A stretch of DNA of 64,000 nt from Woeseia sp. (GCA_021773015.1 JAJFKW010000001.1:2401305-2465304), one strand, 5' to 3'. Numbered from the stretch's first letter, positions 47,488-56,900 are shown. A program made the numbers and translations. Notes: generated from the sequence alone by a model not told the origin.

Positions 47488-49701
47488 ATGAAAGCCATAC
47501 TTACAACCGCCAGCTTGTTGGCTTTAGCGGTGTTCAGCACTTTACCCACCGTCACAGCAGCACAAGTTTTGGAAGAGATTACAGTAACCGCGCAAAAGCG
47601 CGAGCAAAGTATTCAGGATGTTGGCATTTCGATTACGGCATTATCCGGCGATTCCCTCGATGCACTCGGCCTCGACAATATGCAGGAGATTAGCCAGCAA
47701 ATTCCTGGACTCCAGCTGCAAACATTCACGCCCTCTTTCACGATTTTCAACCTTCGCGGCATTTCACAGAATAATTTTACCGACAACCTCGAGGCTCCGG
47801 TCGCGGTTTATGTGGATGATGTGTACGCAGCGACCATGAACGCGGTCGGCATGCAAATGTTCGACATGAACCGCGTTGAAGTCTTACGTGGTCCGCAGGG
47901 AACGCTGTTTGGACGAAACGCGACCGGCGGTCTTGTTCACTTCGTAACAAAAAAGGCAGATAGCAACGAAGTAAACGGCTACGTTAAAGGCTCCGCGGCC
48001 GACTTCGGGTCAGTAGATTTCGAAGGCGCAATCGGTGGCGCGATTAGCGACACCGTGCGCGGCAGGGTTGCTGGACGTTGGGAAAAGTCCGATGGGTACG
48101 TTGAGCCCGGCATCAGTCCTTTCACGAATCAGTCAGTCGCTGGCCGTGATGCACATGGTGCTGACGGGTACGCAGTGCGCGGATCCTTGCAATTCGATGT
48201 GTCAGATAACGTCCAAGTGGATGTAACCGGATCGTACACCAAGGATGACGATGTCCCGACGGGCATGTACATCGTTTCTTTTACTGATTTTGATCCTGTA
48301 ACGGGCTTAGGCGTGCCGCTGCCCGGCACTGGTCCGATGGACGGTGGAACGCTCGCCGGTGATGTTCATAGACACGCGTCGGATGCGAATCCGTTTTTTG
48401 ATCGGGAAACATGGAGCCTGACAGGCAAAGTCGTTGCCGATCTCGATAACGGCATGGAATTTACGTCGATAACGGGTATTCTCGACCTCGACAAGTTTTA
48501 TCAGGAAGATGCTGGTGGCGGTCTAATCTTCTTTCCATTCACAACCTTCGCAGATTTCACACAATGGTCGCAAGAACTTCGTCTGGCCGGCGAAACAGAT
48601 AACTCGCGCTGGCAGGTTGGTGCCTACTACCTCGATATCGACTCCGTAACCTTCAATCAGGTTGAAGGTGCGGTCATCACCGGTTCTCCGCTCGGCATCA
48701 TCAGATCCGATCTCGATCTCCAGTCGACTAATTGGTCTGTGTTTGGGCAGTATGAGTATGACTTCGGCGATACGTTTACCCTCATCGCCGGTTTACGCTG
48801 GTCACAGGACGACAAAGATCTGATTTTCAACCAAACCAGCTTCAATATGGAGGATCAGGGTATTGCCAGCGGGAGCGTGATTTTCAATCTGGCCGATGAG
48901 GCGGTAGGGCAGTTTGCCGACATACCAGTTATTGACTACGGAGATTATGCGGCAAGACTGCAACTCAACATCAATAGCAGCAAAGATACACTCTGGTTTG
49001 TTTCCTGGAACCGTGGAATCAAAGGTGGTAACTGGACGGCCGCTGCGACGGTTGCTATTGAAGACTTGCGCCACCGCGAAGAAACATTGAATTCTTATGA
49101 AATTGGCGTAAAGACATCCATCGGCGATGGATTAGGGCGCTTCAACGCAACGCTGTTTTACTACGATTACGAAGATTACCAGGCGTTTTCATTAACCGGA
49201 CTGACACCACAAGTAACCAACTCCGACGCAACAGCGAACGGTGGCGAGCTGGAAGTTTTTCTGCATCCGGGTGATGGCTGGGATGTCGCTTTTGGCGCTT
49301 CGTTCATCGACTCCGAGGTTGACTTTGTTCCTGCGGTGTTTGACATGACCGGTACAACGAACGCTGAATTCCCGCAAGCGCCCTCGACAAGTCTGAATGC
49401 GCTGGTCCGAAAATCCTGGGGCGCATTGAACGGCGAGTTCGCCGTACAGTTCGACGGCAACTGGAGCGACGATCAGTTCCTCGAAGGCACAAACTCCCTT
49501 GTTTCCGTGCAGGAAGCATACGCCGTCTTAAACGCGCGACTTTCCTATTCGACCGACAATTGGAGCGTCGCCGGCTGGGTCAAGAATTTCAATGACGAAG
49601 ATTACTTGCTTTACAACCTCGACCTCGGTCTTGCGGGCTTTATCGAGCAGGTGTACGCACCGCCAAGACAATGGGGAGTAACATTCCAGTACAACTGGTA
49701 A
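47488..49701 (+). CDS. TonB-dependent receptor
   Basis: 737 residues. Signal peptide 1-25, TonB box near 29-37 (EEITVTAQKR), plug domain (about 40-155) with VEVLRGPQGTLFGRNATGG, then a 22-strand barrel ending in FQYNW, an aromatic C-terminus typical of outer-membrane proteins. The EITVTAQKR start is shared with receptors for carbohydrates, steroids and other organics rather than classic siderophore receptors. Downstream of flavoprotein 2 by 38 bases, RBS AGAGGGA. Confidence 0.92.
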   Translation: MKAILTTASLLALAVFSTLPTVTAAQVLEEITVTAQKREQSIQDVGISITALSGDSLDALGLDNMQEISQQIPGLQLQTFTPSFTIFNLRGISQNNFTDNLEAPVAVYVDDVYAATMNAVGMQMFDMNRVEVLRGPQGTLFGRNATGGLVHFVTKKADSNEVNGYVKGSAADFGSVDFEGAIGGAISDTVRGRVAGRWEKSDGYVEPGISPFTNQSVAGRDAHGADGYAVRGSLQFDVSDNVQVDVTGSYTKDDDVPTGMYIVSFTDFDPVTGLGVPLPGTGPMDGGTLAGDVHRHASDANPFFDRETWSLTGKVVADLDNGMEFTSITGILDLDKFYQEDAGGGLIFFPFTTFADFTQWSQELRLAGETDNSRWQVGAYYLDIDSVTFNQVEGAVITGSPLGIIRSDLDLQSTNWSVFGQYEYDFGDTFTLIAGLRWSQDDKDLIFNQTSFNMEDQGIASGSVIFNLADEAVGQFADIPVIDYGDYAARLQLNINSSKDTLWFVSWNRGIKGGNWTAAATVAIEDLRHREETLNSYEIGVKTSIGDGLGRFNATLFYYDYEDYQAFSLTGLTPQVTNSDATANGGELEVFLHPGDGWDVAFGASFIDSEVDFVPAVFDMTGTTNAEFPQAPSTSLNALVRKSWGALNGEFAVQFDGNWSDDQFLEGTNSLVSVQEAYAVLNARLSYSTDNWSVAGWVKNFNDEDYLLYNLDLGLAGFIEQVYAPPRQWGVTFQYNW

Positions 49702-49964
49702 CGTTAAAAACAGAAAACAGGGGTCAGGCCGGAGTTTTTGAGAATGTGCGCTCTGACCCCAGTTTCCTTGCTCAATTTCCTTGGCAGATGGCGTCCGGGG
49801 CTACGAAAGTGGGTAGCGAGTTGCCAATGAACGCCGAAAACGCATGCACTCAATACTCGTCTCCTATATCTCCGATGCAATACGAAAAGTACGCTAGCCC
49901 TAATTAACCCATGTGTCTACCGAACCATGAGCACCTCACCCGATATACTTTTGCTGGTTGTCAA
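49702..49964. repeat. GGGGTCAG/CTGACCCC inverted element in intergenic gap
   Basis: Perfect 8-bp arms GGGGTCAG (49720-49727) and CTGACCCC (49753-49760) enclose 25 bases, just after the TonB-receptor stop. This GGGGTCAG...CTGACCCC form is a common short intergenic repeat in gammaproteobacteria. It may also act as a terminator-like hairpin, but no T-run follows. The rest of the 263-base gap shows nothing. Confidence 0.5.
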
Positions 49965-51317
49965 CTAACCACCACGTCCATCAGCTCGGCGATCAGCAAG
50001 TAGCTGCACCTGTCTTTTGGCTTTGCGTTCTACCTCAGCGATAGTCTCGATGCGTTGCTTATCCAACCCAATGACGCGAATCCATTCGTCCGCGATTTTT
50101 CGCGAACGAGATGTCTTCCTGGCGTTTTCGAATGCGCCCGTCGCCGCATCATACTTTTTTTGATTGTATAGGCACATGCCGAGTGAAATGTATGCGTAGT
50201 CAGGGTCCTTCAACCCATCCTTTTTAAGACCGATCTTAATGGCAGTTTCACAATCAGCGTACCGCCCAATATTTAGATAGGCATTGCCAAGCCGAAGGTC
50301 TAAGTTGCCATCGTCGCTCATACTAGCCGCCTGCTGCAGCGCTGGAATCGACTTCTCATCTTCATGAGCCATTGACCATGCTTGCGAGAGGAGCCTGTAG
50401 TTTTTCGCGCTTGCCGATACTCGACCGGCATCGATCTCGGTCTCTAACAGGGTTGCCGCTTTATACGGAACTTCACGCTGGATATAGAGCTGCGCCATGG
50501 TGACGAGCTCAGATTCTTTCTGCAGAAAACCTTGTGTATGAGCAATATTGTAGGCGCTGACAAGGTTGGTTTCGTCACCAAGTTCTGAATATGCCCCGGC
50601 GATTGAAATCCAGTATCGTTTGCGCGGCCAATTGGCGAGAAGTATTTTGATCGTATCGCGAACCTTGGCGTAATCTTCTTGCTGGAAGTACGCGAAATTT
50701 AGGAGCGCGTACCAATCCTCCTTGATGGGTGTTCCTCGAGAACTCGCGGTATCTAGTCCCGCTTCAATCGGCGTGATCATATCCTTGTAGCGCCCAACCT
50801 GATAAAGGCTCTGACCGTACAAAATATATTGTTCGGCGCCGGGATTTGGCTCGAGCGTCAGCCATTGCTCCAGATAACCGACTGCATCGGCATACTGCTC
50901 TACTGCCAAGCTGAATTGCGCCAGCGTATAGACTGTTTGTTTGTGGAATTGTAGTTCGAGACCTTCGATAAGGAGAATTTCTTCAAAAGTTCCGATTGCG
51001 GCCTGGGTATTGCCCATGTTGTGCTGAAGGATTCCCAGGTACTGCAGAATCTGCGATCTCTCGTAGTCCGATAGATTGTCTGTTCCGATAAGTCCGTTGA
51101 GTATTTTTTGAGCCGCTTCGTTGTTCTCTTGGTCTATTTCCGATTGGGCCTGCTGAATTTTGTCGAATACCGCTCGGCTTACCGCTTCAGCTTGCCGAGT
51201 TTGCTGCGCGTCCCGTTGGTCGCGCTCTGAAGATTGCGCGAACGAAATGTTGGCGCTAAGCAATCCCCCGATCAACAACAAACACAGCTCGATTGTATTA
51301 CTCGTTTTGTCTGTCAT
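49965..51317 (-). CDS. Secreted TPR protein, likely TonB-system partner
   Basis: 450 residues. Signal peptide 1-27 (ending SFA), then about ten TPR-like helical pairs (IGTFEEILLIEG, GAEQYILYGQSLYQVGRY, LDLRLGNAYLNIGRY, DYAYISLGMCLYNQKKYDAA). Periplasmic TPR proteins of this size accompany ExbB-ExbD-TonB sets in marine gammaproteobacteria; no such genes are here, so this link is only suggested by the adjacent receptor. Convergent with that receptor. Confidence 0.75.
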   Translation of the reverse strand: MTDKTSNTIELCLLLIGGLLSANISFAQSSERDQRDAQQTRQAEAVSRAVFDKIQQAQSEIDQENNEAAQKILNGLIGTDNLSDYERSQILQYLGILQHNMGNTQAAIGTFEEILLIEGLELQFHKQTVYTLAQFSLAVEQYADAVGYLEQWLTLEPNPGAEQYILYGQSLYQVGRYKDMITPIEAGLDTASSRGTPIKEDWYALLNFAYFQQEDYAKVRDTIKILLANWPRKRYWISIAGAYSELGDETNLVSAYNIAHTQGFLQKESELVTMAQLYIQREVPYKAATLLETEIDAGRVSASAKNYRLLSQAWSMAHEDEKSIPALQQAASMSDDGNLDLRLGNAYLNIGRYADCETAIKIGLKKDGLKDPDYAYISLGMCLYNQKKYDAATGAFENARKTSRSRKIADEWIRVIGLDKQRIETIAEVERKAKRQVQLLADRRADGRGG

Positions 51318-51684
51318 GACGAAATATCCCTTATTGATTCCCGCACATTCGAATCATTGGGTCTTATTCGTGAGGTACTGCGCCTTGTCTAACGATACTT
51401 CCTTCTGTTGAACAGGATACCTAGAACTATACTATATATTGTAGTTCTAGGTATCCCAATAGCACGCAGTCATCGGCCAGTGACTCGCTGATTTACAAAA
51501 CATGAAGTGCAATTCGCGTCTGTGCCAGTCGAAAATATTATTTGTGTCGGTGTGCATTGATGGCGGTACATCGAGCAATTAGTTTGAATTGCCGTCATCG
51601 GACCAAGCATGTGACAAATAGGCGTAGCAGCCAGAACACCGCTGCGTAATCTAGCTATCTTGATTAATCGCTGCTTGAGCGATA
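51318..51684. repeat. Long palindrome with 15-bp arms in gene-free stretch
   Basis: In this gap arms GGATACCTAGAACTA (51415-51429) and TAGTTCTAGGTATCC (51442-51456) match perfectly across a 12-base AT-rich centre (TACTATATATTG). It lies 98 bases before the TPR-gene start. No T-run or GC-rich stem makes it look like a terminator. It could be an operator for a large regulator or a site for cruciform extrusion or recombination. The remainder of the gap shows nothing else. Confidence 0.6.
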
Positions 51685-51701
51685 GTATCAAAGTATGATA
51701 C
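51685..51701 (+). promoter_or_regulatory. GntR (YtrA-type) operator candidate
   Basis: Perfect arms GTATCA (51685-51690) and TGATAC (51696-51701) with a 5-base spacer, 10 bases before the gntR ATG. It overlaps the likely -10 region, so autorepression is expected. Confidence 0.6.
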
Positions 51702-51711
51702 ATTCGTTATC

Positions 51712-52089
51712 ATGATTACTATTGACCTCGCATCCACCATTCCACTGGCCAGTCAGATTGAACGGGCGCTACGCCACGCAATTGCCAGCGGTGAGCTTGA
51801 GCCCGAACAGGAATTGCCAGCCATACGGCAGCTCGCCGGTGACCTTGATGTGAACTTCAATACCGTTGCCAGAGCGTATCGCGCACTGGAATCTCGGGGC
51901 CTAGTACAAACGTCGCGCGGGCGCGGCACATTTGTAACCGCCTCTGTCGAACTTGATGATGTAAGGGCCTTGGATCGTGCGCTGGCAAATATTCGTCATG
52001 CGCTGGCGGATGCACGCCTAGCTGGTCTGGGAAAGCAGAAAGTCGAGGAAATATTGACACAGGAATCCGCTGCCCTGTGGCACGGATAA
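51712..52089 (+). CDS. GntR-family regulator, YtrA subfamily
   Basis: 125 residues: winged helix (about 8-78, LASQIERALRHAIASGEL, NTVARAYRALESRGLV, GRGTFV) followed by only a short helical dimerisation tail, the layout of the YtrA group that usually controls ABC transporters. Here it sits 21 bases upstream of a membrane protein and no ATPase gene is present. A palindrome just before its start suggests autoregulation. Confidence 0.88.
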   Translation: MITIDLASTIPLASQIERALRHAIASGELEPEQELPAIRQLAGDLDVNFNTVARAYRALESRGLVQTSRGRGTFVTASVELDDVRALDRALANIRHALADARLAGLGKQKVEEILTQESAALWHG

Positions 52090-52110
52090 CACCGAATTGA
52101 GGAAAGGCAA

Positions 52111-52914
52111 ATGACTTGGCAAATAGTCCTTGGATTTATTGTTCTGTTATTACCGGCAGCATTCGCTCTACTCGTGCGAGTCAACGGCCGCACAAACTCG
52201 GACCCTTACATTGTGCGTCGCGCGCGATACTCGGCTGTGTTGTTTCCCGTATTTGTTGCCATGATTTATGCGCTTCAATTTGTTTTCCTGCTGTCGCTGG
52301 AACGCGAGAGACAAGCAGACTTAGTTCTCTCGGCATCGGGGCTTTTCGTTTGGGCGGTTATTGCCTGGATATTACTCGCCAGTCTCATCTACGGCATTCG
52401 CAAACCGACGGCCGAGCACCTTGCCAGATCAACCAGCCGTGCAGCTACACTGGAACCACGGCATAAAAACTCTCCAATTCCTGCGTGGGCCTGGCTAATG
52501 CTAGCCGGCTCCCTCGGAGCAGCAACTATTTTTATAGAAATGACCCTATCGCCAGTTCCAGGGACAAGCTGGGTACTCCTGATTTCCGCCGCGGCCGTGC
52601 TGGCACTCGGCCCCTGGCTTGTGCATCAGAATCTGTTAGCCGCGGAACCCAATATGCCAGACACATTGGCATCTGTTCGGTCCGCGTATCGTCGTAGGCG
52701 CCAGATTCGATCCTGGTGGCTCTATTCAGTTTTCGCGATCAGCGTTTGCTACAAGACACTGCTCGCAGCATTGATTGCCCTTGATCGGTTCATCGCAGAC
52801 GCGCTGTATGTATCGACTTTCGGCGCAGCGCTTATCATTTTGAATTCTGCAGTATTTTACGTTTTTGACCGGCGCAGATCACGCTCGATTGTTCGGCTCA
52901 TGAACGAAGTATGA
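52111..52914 (+). CDS. Multi-spanning membrane protein of GntR pair
   Basis: No named family recognised. 267 residues with about seven hydrophobic segments (3-22, 43-65, 76-96, 126-146, 151-170, 206-225, 233-254). A basic loop (RSAYRRRRQIRSWW, about 190-203) lies on the likely cytoplasmic side. GAGG precedes the ATG. Co-transcribed with the YtrA-type regulator and probably its target, perhaps a sensor or envelope-stress membrane protein; that is speculation. It resembles the DUF1648-type membrane partners only in context. Confidence 0.7.
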   Translation: MTWQIVLGFIVLLLPAAFALLVRVNGRTNSDPYIVRRARYSAVLFPVFVAMIYALQFVFLLSLERERQADLVLSASGLFVWAVIAWILLASLIYGIRKPTAEHLARSTSRAATLEPRHKNSPIPAWAWLMLAGSLGAATIFIEMTLSPVPGTSWVLLISAAAVLALGPWLVHQNLLAAEPNMPDTLASVRSAYRRRRQIRSWWLYSVFAISVCYKTLLAALIALDRFIADALYVSTFGAALIILNSAVFYVFDRRRSRSIVRLMNEV

Positions 52915-52920
52915 ATTGTC

Positions 52921-53038
52921 GGGAAAAGGGGTCAAACCGAATATTGTAATTTCGATATCGGATTTCGTCCCCTCTTGACTCACAGTCGGTACCGATCGGT
53001 TTGGCTTCTGCGCCTAATCCGGTTCGACCCCTTTACCC
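52921..53038. repeat. 118-bp inverted-repeat element, copy 1
   Basis: Nearly matching ends GGGAAAAGGGGTCAAACCG (52921-52939) and its inverse CGGTTCGACCCCTTTACCC (53020-53038), 17 of 19 positions pairing. It looks like a small non-autonomous repeat. A diverged copy in the same orientation follows the serine-hydrolase gene at about 54511. No transposase inside. Confidence 0.65.
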
Positions 53039-53114
53039 ATTTTCGGCCGCACTTAACGAATCATATCGCTCGATGTTAAAGTTCATCGCGGATCTATTAA
53101 TAGAAGACTAAACC

Positions 53115-54440
53115 ATGTTGCAATGCGCCCCGCTTTGGAAACTGATGCCGCTGCTCATCTTGCTTGGCGCCTGCAACGAGAAATCTGTTGCGCCAGCAAG
53201 CGTTGACGATTCACATGCAAACGAATTTCGTGCTGCGTATTCGGTGGACCGCAATCAGCGGCAGCATCGTCGCTTTCCACAGGACGACATCTGGTGGACC
53301 GCCTATGGCGAAGACCAGGAGTGGAATTTTCGAAACGCGCACCAATTTTTTCCGACGGTAAATGTATATCGTGGCGGCAAGATCAGCAAGCTGTCATCCA
53401 AACCGAATCCGGCCATCGCTGACTACGTCGTCGACACGCCCAAGGGTCCGATGACATTTGACGAGCTATTGCACAGTGAATTGACAACGGCTATGGGCGT
53501 GATTGTTTTGCACAAGGGGCAGATCGCCTACGAAAGCTATCCACGAATGCAAGACTACGAGATGCCAGTGTACTGGTCAGTCGCCAAACAGTTCGTTGGC
53601 ACGGTCGTACGCATTCTCGAAGAACGCGGTGAGGTTGACGTGAATCTGACTATCGAACATTACATCCCTGAAATCAATAAATCGGACTTTGCCGGCATCA
53701 CGGTGCGTAACATCCTAGACATGGCGACCGGCCTTGATTGCGGCGATGGCGACTACGGCGACTGGGACTCGTGTTATTACCGCTACAGCATGACAATCGG
53801 CGACGGATTTCGCACGGACGATGCGGAAGACAACCCGTACGAGTTTGTGGCAAATCTGACCGGGGCAAAACGAATGGAACAGGGGCAAGAGTTTTCGTAC
53901 TCCGGACTCAATACTTTCGTGCTGGCCTGGATGGTCGAAAAGATTACCGATAGGTCATTCCAAGATGTACTTAGCAAGGAGGTTTGGCGACACATTGGCG
54001 CGGAATCAAACGCGTCGTATATCGCCCCAAGATACGGCGTACCAATGACCCACGGCGGCTTCTTAGCGCGGTTGCGTGATATGGGTCGCTATGGATTGTT
54101 GTTTACGCCCAGTCATGCCGTTGTCAGCGGCCATCAAATCATTTCTGATGAGCATATCGAGCTTCTGTGGTCCGGCGGCCGACCTGAATTGTTGACAAAC
54201 GCCGGCGCACCCAGCACCGAGGTAAGCGGCGTTAAACACAACATCTATCAATGGGACGTGATTTACGCGAACGGTGATTACTACAAAGGTGGCTGGGCAG
54301 GACAGGGTCTGATGGTCAATCCGCAGCGTGATCTCGTCGCCGTTTTTGTCAGCTACAAGAAAATCGATGAAAGCGAAACCCGCGTCGAGCCGGTGCTATT
54401 TGAAATACTGGAAAGCGTATACGGCGGCAGTGCCAACTGA
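53115..54440 (+). CDS. Class C beta-lactamase-fold serine hydrolase lipoprotein
   Basis: 441 residues. Lipobox LGAC gives lipidated Cys20. The SxxK motif is Ser155-Val-Ala-Lys158 (YWSVAKQF). The second motif reads SYSGLNT rather than the common YSN/YAN, with Asn two positions later. The third motif region is KGGW near 390-393. Nylon-oligomer-hydrolase and esterase relatives share this form; true beta-lactamase activity is unlikely. It lies alone between two repeat copies, which may mark it as acquired. Confidence 0.82.
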   Translation: MLQCAPLWKLMPLLILLGACNEKSVAPASVDDSHANEFRAAYSVDRNQRQHRRFPQDDIWWTAYGEDQEWNFRNAHQFFPTVNVYRGGKISKLSSKPNPAIADYVVDTPKGPMTFDELLHSELTTAMGVIVLHKGQIAYESYPRMQDYEMPVYWSVAKQFVGTVVRILEERGEVDVNLTIEHYIPEINKSDFAGITVRNILDMATGLDCGDGDYGDWDSCYYRYSMTIGDGFRTDDAEDNPYEFVANLTGAKRMEQGQEFSYSGLNTFVLAWMVEKITDRSFQDVLSKEVWRHIGAESNASYIAPRYGVPMTHGGFLARLRDMGRYGLLFTPSHAVVSGHQIISDEHIELLWSGGRPELLTNAGAPSTEVSGVKHNIYQWDVIYANGDYYKGGWAGQGLMVNPQRDLVAVFVSYKKIDESETRVEPVLFEILESVYGGSAN

Positions 54441-54510
54441 CGGGAAAGTATTCGGTGTTTGAAATGGTGGCCAAAGTCGGACCAAGCTAGCTAGCGATTT
54501 TTAGAGCCAA

Positions 54511-54600
54511 AAAAGAGGCGAACCGATTAGTGTAATCTCGGTGTCGATTCTCGATTGCTCTTGAGTCGCGGACGATGAGAGGTGAGCCGGTATCGGCGTC
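54511..54600. repeat. Diverged second copy of the repeat element
   Basis: The stretch aligning from AGAGGCGAACCGATTAG through TGTAATCTCGGTGTCGATT and GCTCTTGAGTC matches 52928-52981 at roughly 70 percent by eye. Same orientation as copy 1, so the two flank the serine-hydrolase gene as direct repeats. Its right half is too decayed to define. Confidence 0.5.
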
Positions 54601-54621
54601 AGCGACCGTTTTTAATTCCGC

Positions 54622-55023
54622 TTATCTAGTACAAAGAATATCCATCAAACTGACAAAGTCGAGATACTCTTTCCCGGCGAGAATTTCTTTTTTTGATTTG
54701 TGAACGGCGCTCGTTGAACGATCCGCTGCGACAGCTTCCATATTCAAGTTCGACCGATACACGATTCGGGCGGCACAATGAATTTCATAGTCGCCGGTCG
54801 CGCTGGTGCGTTGGCCTCCCTGCCGATAAAACATACGGAGATGCGCCGAAACGATTTTCTCACCGCGCACAAGGCGCTGACGCAAGCTTCTTTTTTTCAG
54901 CTCGACTTTTGCCTCGACGTTCTCTGATGTAGCACTGTAGAGTTCCTCCCAGGTAGCAGCGTTCGCGGTGGTGGTCCAGGCGGCCATTATCACAATGCCA
55001 AGAATAAAGAGTCGTGCGAACAT
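54622..55023 (-). CDS. Small secreted protein, SAPE (adhesin E)-like
   Basis: 133 residues with signal peptide 1-22 (ANA). The mature part has GDYEIHCAARIVYRS and a C-terminal cysteine (DILCTR), the two-cysteine pattern of the surface-adhesin E-like fold. Resemblance is by pattern only. No operon partner is visible. A role in envelope or surface binding cannot be claimed. Confidence 0.6.
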   Translation of the reverse strand: MFARLFILGIVIMAAWTTTANAATWEELYSATSENVEAKVELKKRSLRQRLVRGEKIVSAHLRMFYRQGGQRTSATGDYEIHCAARIVYRSNLNMEAVAADRSTSAVHKSKKEILAGKEYLDFVSLMDILCTR

Positions 55024-55208
55024 AAGGGGAATCCCCGTTTTTCGGCGTCAATTGAGGATTCTCGCGCGAATTGGGGAGCCAACACAGTTACTGGTTCACA
55101 AAGCCAAACGTAAACGGAATTCTGTGTACGGCGATCGAGAAAAGGGGAACTCAGCGAAATCGATTTACCTTTGATAAAAGACGAGTCTGCATACGGCGTA
55201 TTGCCCGC

Positions 55209-56900
55209 TTAGCCCGATGTGCGTTCCAGCCAGAGCTCTTTCATCTTACCAACGGCGTAGCCAACCGCATGTTTGGCGTCGATCTTCGGCGGCAGGATGA
55301 GCTCATTAGGATTCACGACGGCATCAATGATCACCGGCTTGCGTGATGCCAGGGCAGTATGCAGCGCGTCTTCGATCTGGTTAGGGTTGTCGATGCGGAT
55401 ACCAATACCACCGCAATTCTCCGCAAACTTCGCGAAATTCGGATTGGTGAGGTCGGTGGCATAACGCGGATAGCCTGTAGCCTGCATTTCCAGCTCAACA
55501 AAACCGAACTTCTCGTTGTTGAGCACAATAGCGGTCAACGGTAGATCGTACTTAACGGCCGTGATGAAGTCCGTCATCAACATGCCAAATGCTCCGTCGC
55601 CGCAAAGTGCGACAACCTGGCGTTTGCGGTCAATGGACTGCAGGCCCATCGCGCCCGGCAGTCCAACGCCCATCGAACCGTGATTGAACGAGCCAAACAG
55701 TCGCTGACCCGAACGCAGCCGCAAGTGACGTGCCGCCCAGACAGTGACGGTGCCAACGTCTGCGATAAATATGGCATCGTTGCTTGCCATTTCGCCGGCT
55801 CGGCGAATCAGCGACTGCGGGTGAATGATGTCTGGCGAACGCTTCAGGTCTGACCAACGATCGAGTTTCTTGGTCCAGTCGTTGCTCTTCTTCTGGATCT
55901 TACTCAGGAAAACTTCGTGCGACTTCGATTCGAGCTTTTCATTCAACGCGGCAAGCGTCGCTTTTGAATCGCCCGGGAGTGGATGAGTGACTGCGCAGCG
56001 TCGGCCGATATGACTTGCGTTTACGTCGATCTGCACGATGTCGATGCCCTTCGGTAGAAACGCGCGGTAGGGGAAGTCAGCACCGACGATAAGTAACGAG
56101 TCGCAGTTATCCAACGCTTCGAGGCCCTGCGGCGTACCGAGGTGGCCGATACCACCGACTCGGTAGGGATTATCGAATGGCAGAACATCGGAGCCCTTCA
56201 GTGTGTTAACAACCGGTGCCTTCAGTTTCTCTGCGGCCGCGAGCACTTCGTCCTCGGCGCCACGCGCGCCATCGCCGATCATAACGGTAACCTGAGTTGC
56301 CGCGTTCAACGCATCGGCCGCCTTGTCGATAGCATCTGCAGACGGCACGCGCACCGAGTGATCTTCGAAGATTTTACGTTTAATGTCGTCGTTCGGTACT
56401 TTCTGGCCAATGATATCGACGGGAATGCTCAAGTGTGCGACACCACGCTTGTCGATGGCTGTCTGCACGGCCTGCTGCGCCAAGCGCTGGAACTGGTCTG
56501 GGGAACGCACCGTTTGGTTAAACACACAGGCGTCACTAAATACCGTCTCAAGGTCGACTTCTTGAAAGTAACTGGTGCCGTACTCGTTCTCCGGCACCTG
56601 GCCGGTTATAGCGAGGACTGGCGCGCGATCGCGCTTCGCATCGTAAAGACCATTTAGCAAGTGAAGCGCACCGGGGCCAACTGTGCCGCAGCATACCGCT
56701 AGCTTGCCGGTCATCTTGGCCTGTGCCGCCGCTGCAAACGCGCCGGCCTCTTCATGGCGTACAGTGATCCAGCGGAAACGACCGTCACGTCGGATTGCGT
56801 CGACAAACGGATTCAGCGCGTCGCCGGTTACACCAAAGATGTCGGTGACACAAACACCGCTCAAGAGATCCAGCAAGTCTTCACAAATCGTTTTCGACAT
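55209..56900 (-). CDS. poxB: PoxB-like thiamine-diphosphate pyruvate:quinone oxidoreductase
   Basis: 563 residues. N-terminal domain with catalytic Glu50 (RHEEAGAFAAAA), GTVGPGALHLLNGLYDA and YFQEVDLETVF, patterns shared with E. coli PoxB. The central FAD-binding-type domain follows, and the C-terminal ThDP motif CGDGAFGMLMTDFITAVK ends in LNNEKFGF. PoxB converts pyruvate to acetate and CO2, passing electrons to ubiquinone. The E. coli membrane-activating tail is not evident (ends KELWLERTSG). Acetolactate synthase-like or oxalyl-CoA-type activity cannot be excluded. Single gene. Confidence 0.8.
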   Translation of the reverse strand: MSKTICEDLLDLLSGVCVTDIFGVTGDALNPFVDAIRRDGRFRWITVRHEEAGAFAAAAQAKMTGKLAVCCGTVGPGALHLLNGLYDAKRDRAPVLAITGQVPENEYGTSYFQEVDLETVFSDACVFNQTVRSPDQFQRLAQQAVQTAIDKRGVAHLSIPVDIIGQKVPNDDIKRKIFEDHSVRVPSADAIDKAADALNAATQVTVMIGDGARGAEDEVLAAAEKLKAPVVNTLKGSDVLPFDNPYRVGGIGHLGTPQGLEALDNCDSLLIVGADFPYRAFLPKGIDIVQIDVNASHIGRRCAVTHPLPGDSKATLAALNEKLESKSHEVFLSKIQKKSNDWTKKLDRWSDLKRSPDIIHPQSLIRRAGEMASNDAIFIADVGTVTVWAARHLRLRSGQRLFGSFNHGSMGVGLPGAMGLQSIDRKRQVVALCGDGAFGMLMTDFITAVKYDLPLTAIVLNNEKFGFVELEMQATGYPRYATDLTNPNFAKFAENCGGIGIRIDNPNQIEDALHTALASRKPVIIDAVVNPNELILPPKIDAKHAVGYAVGKMKELWLERTSG

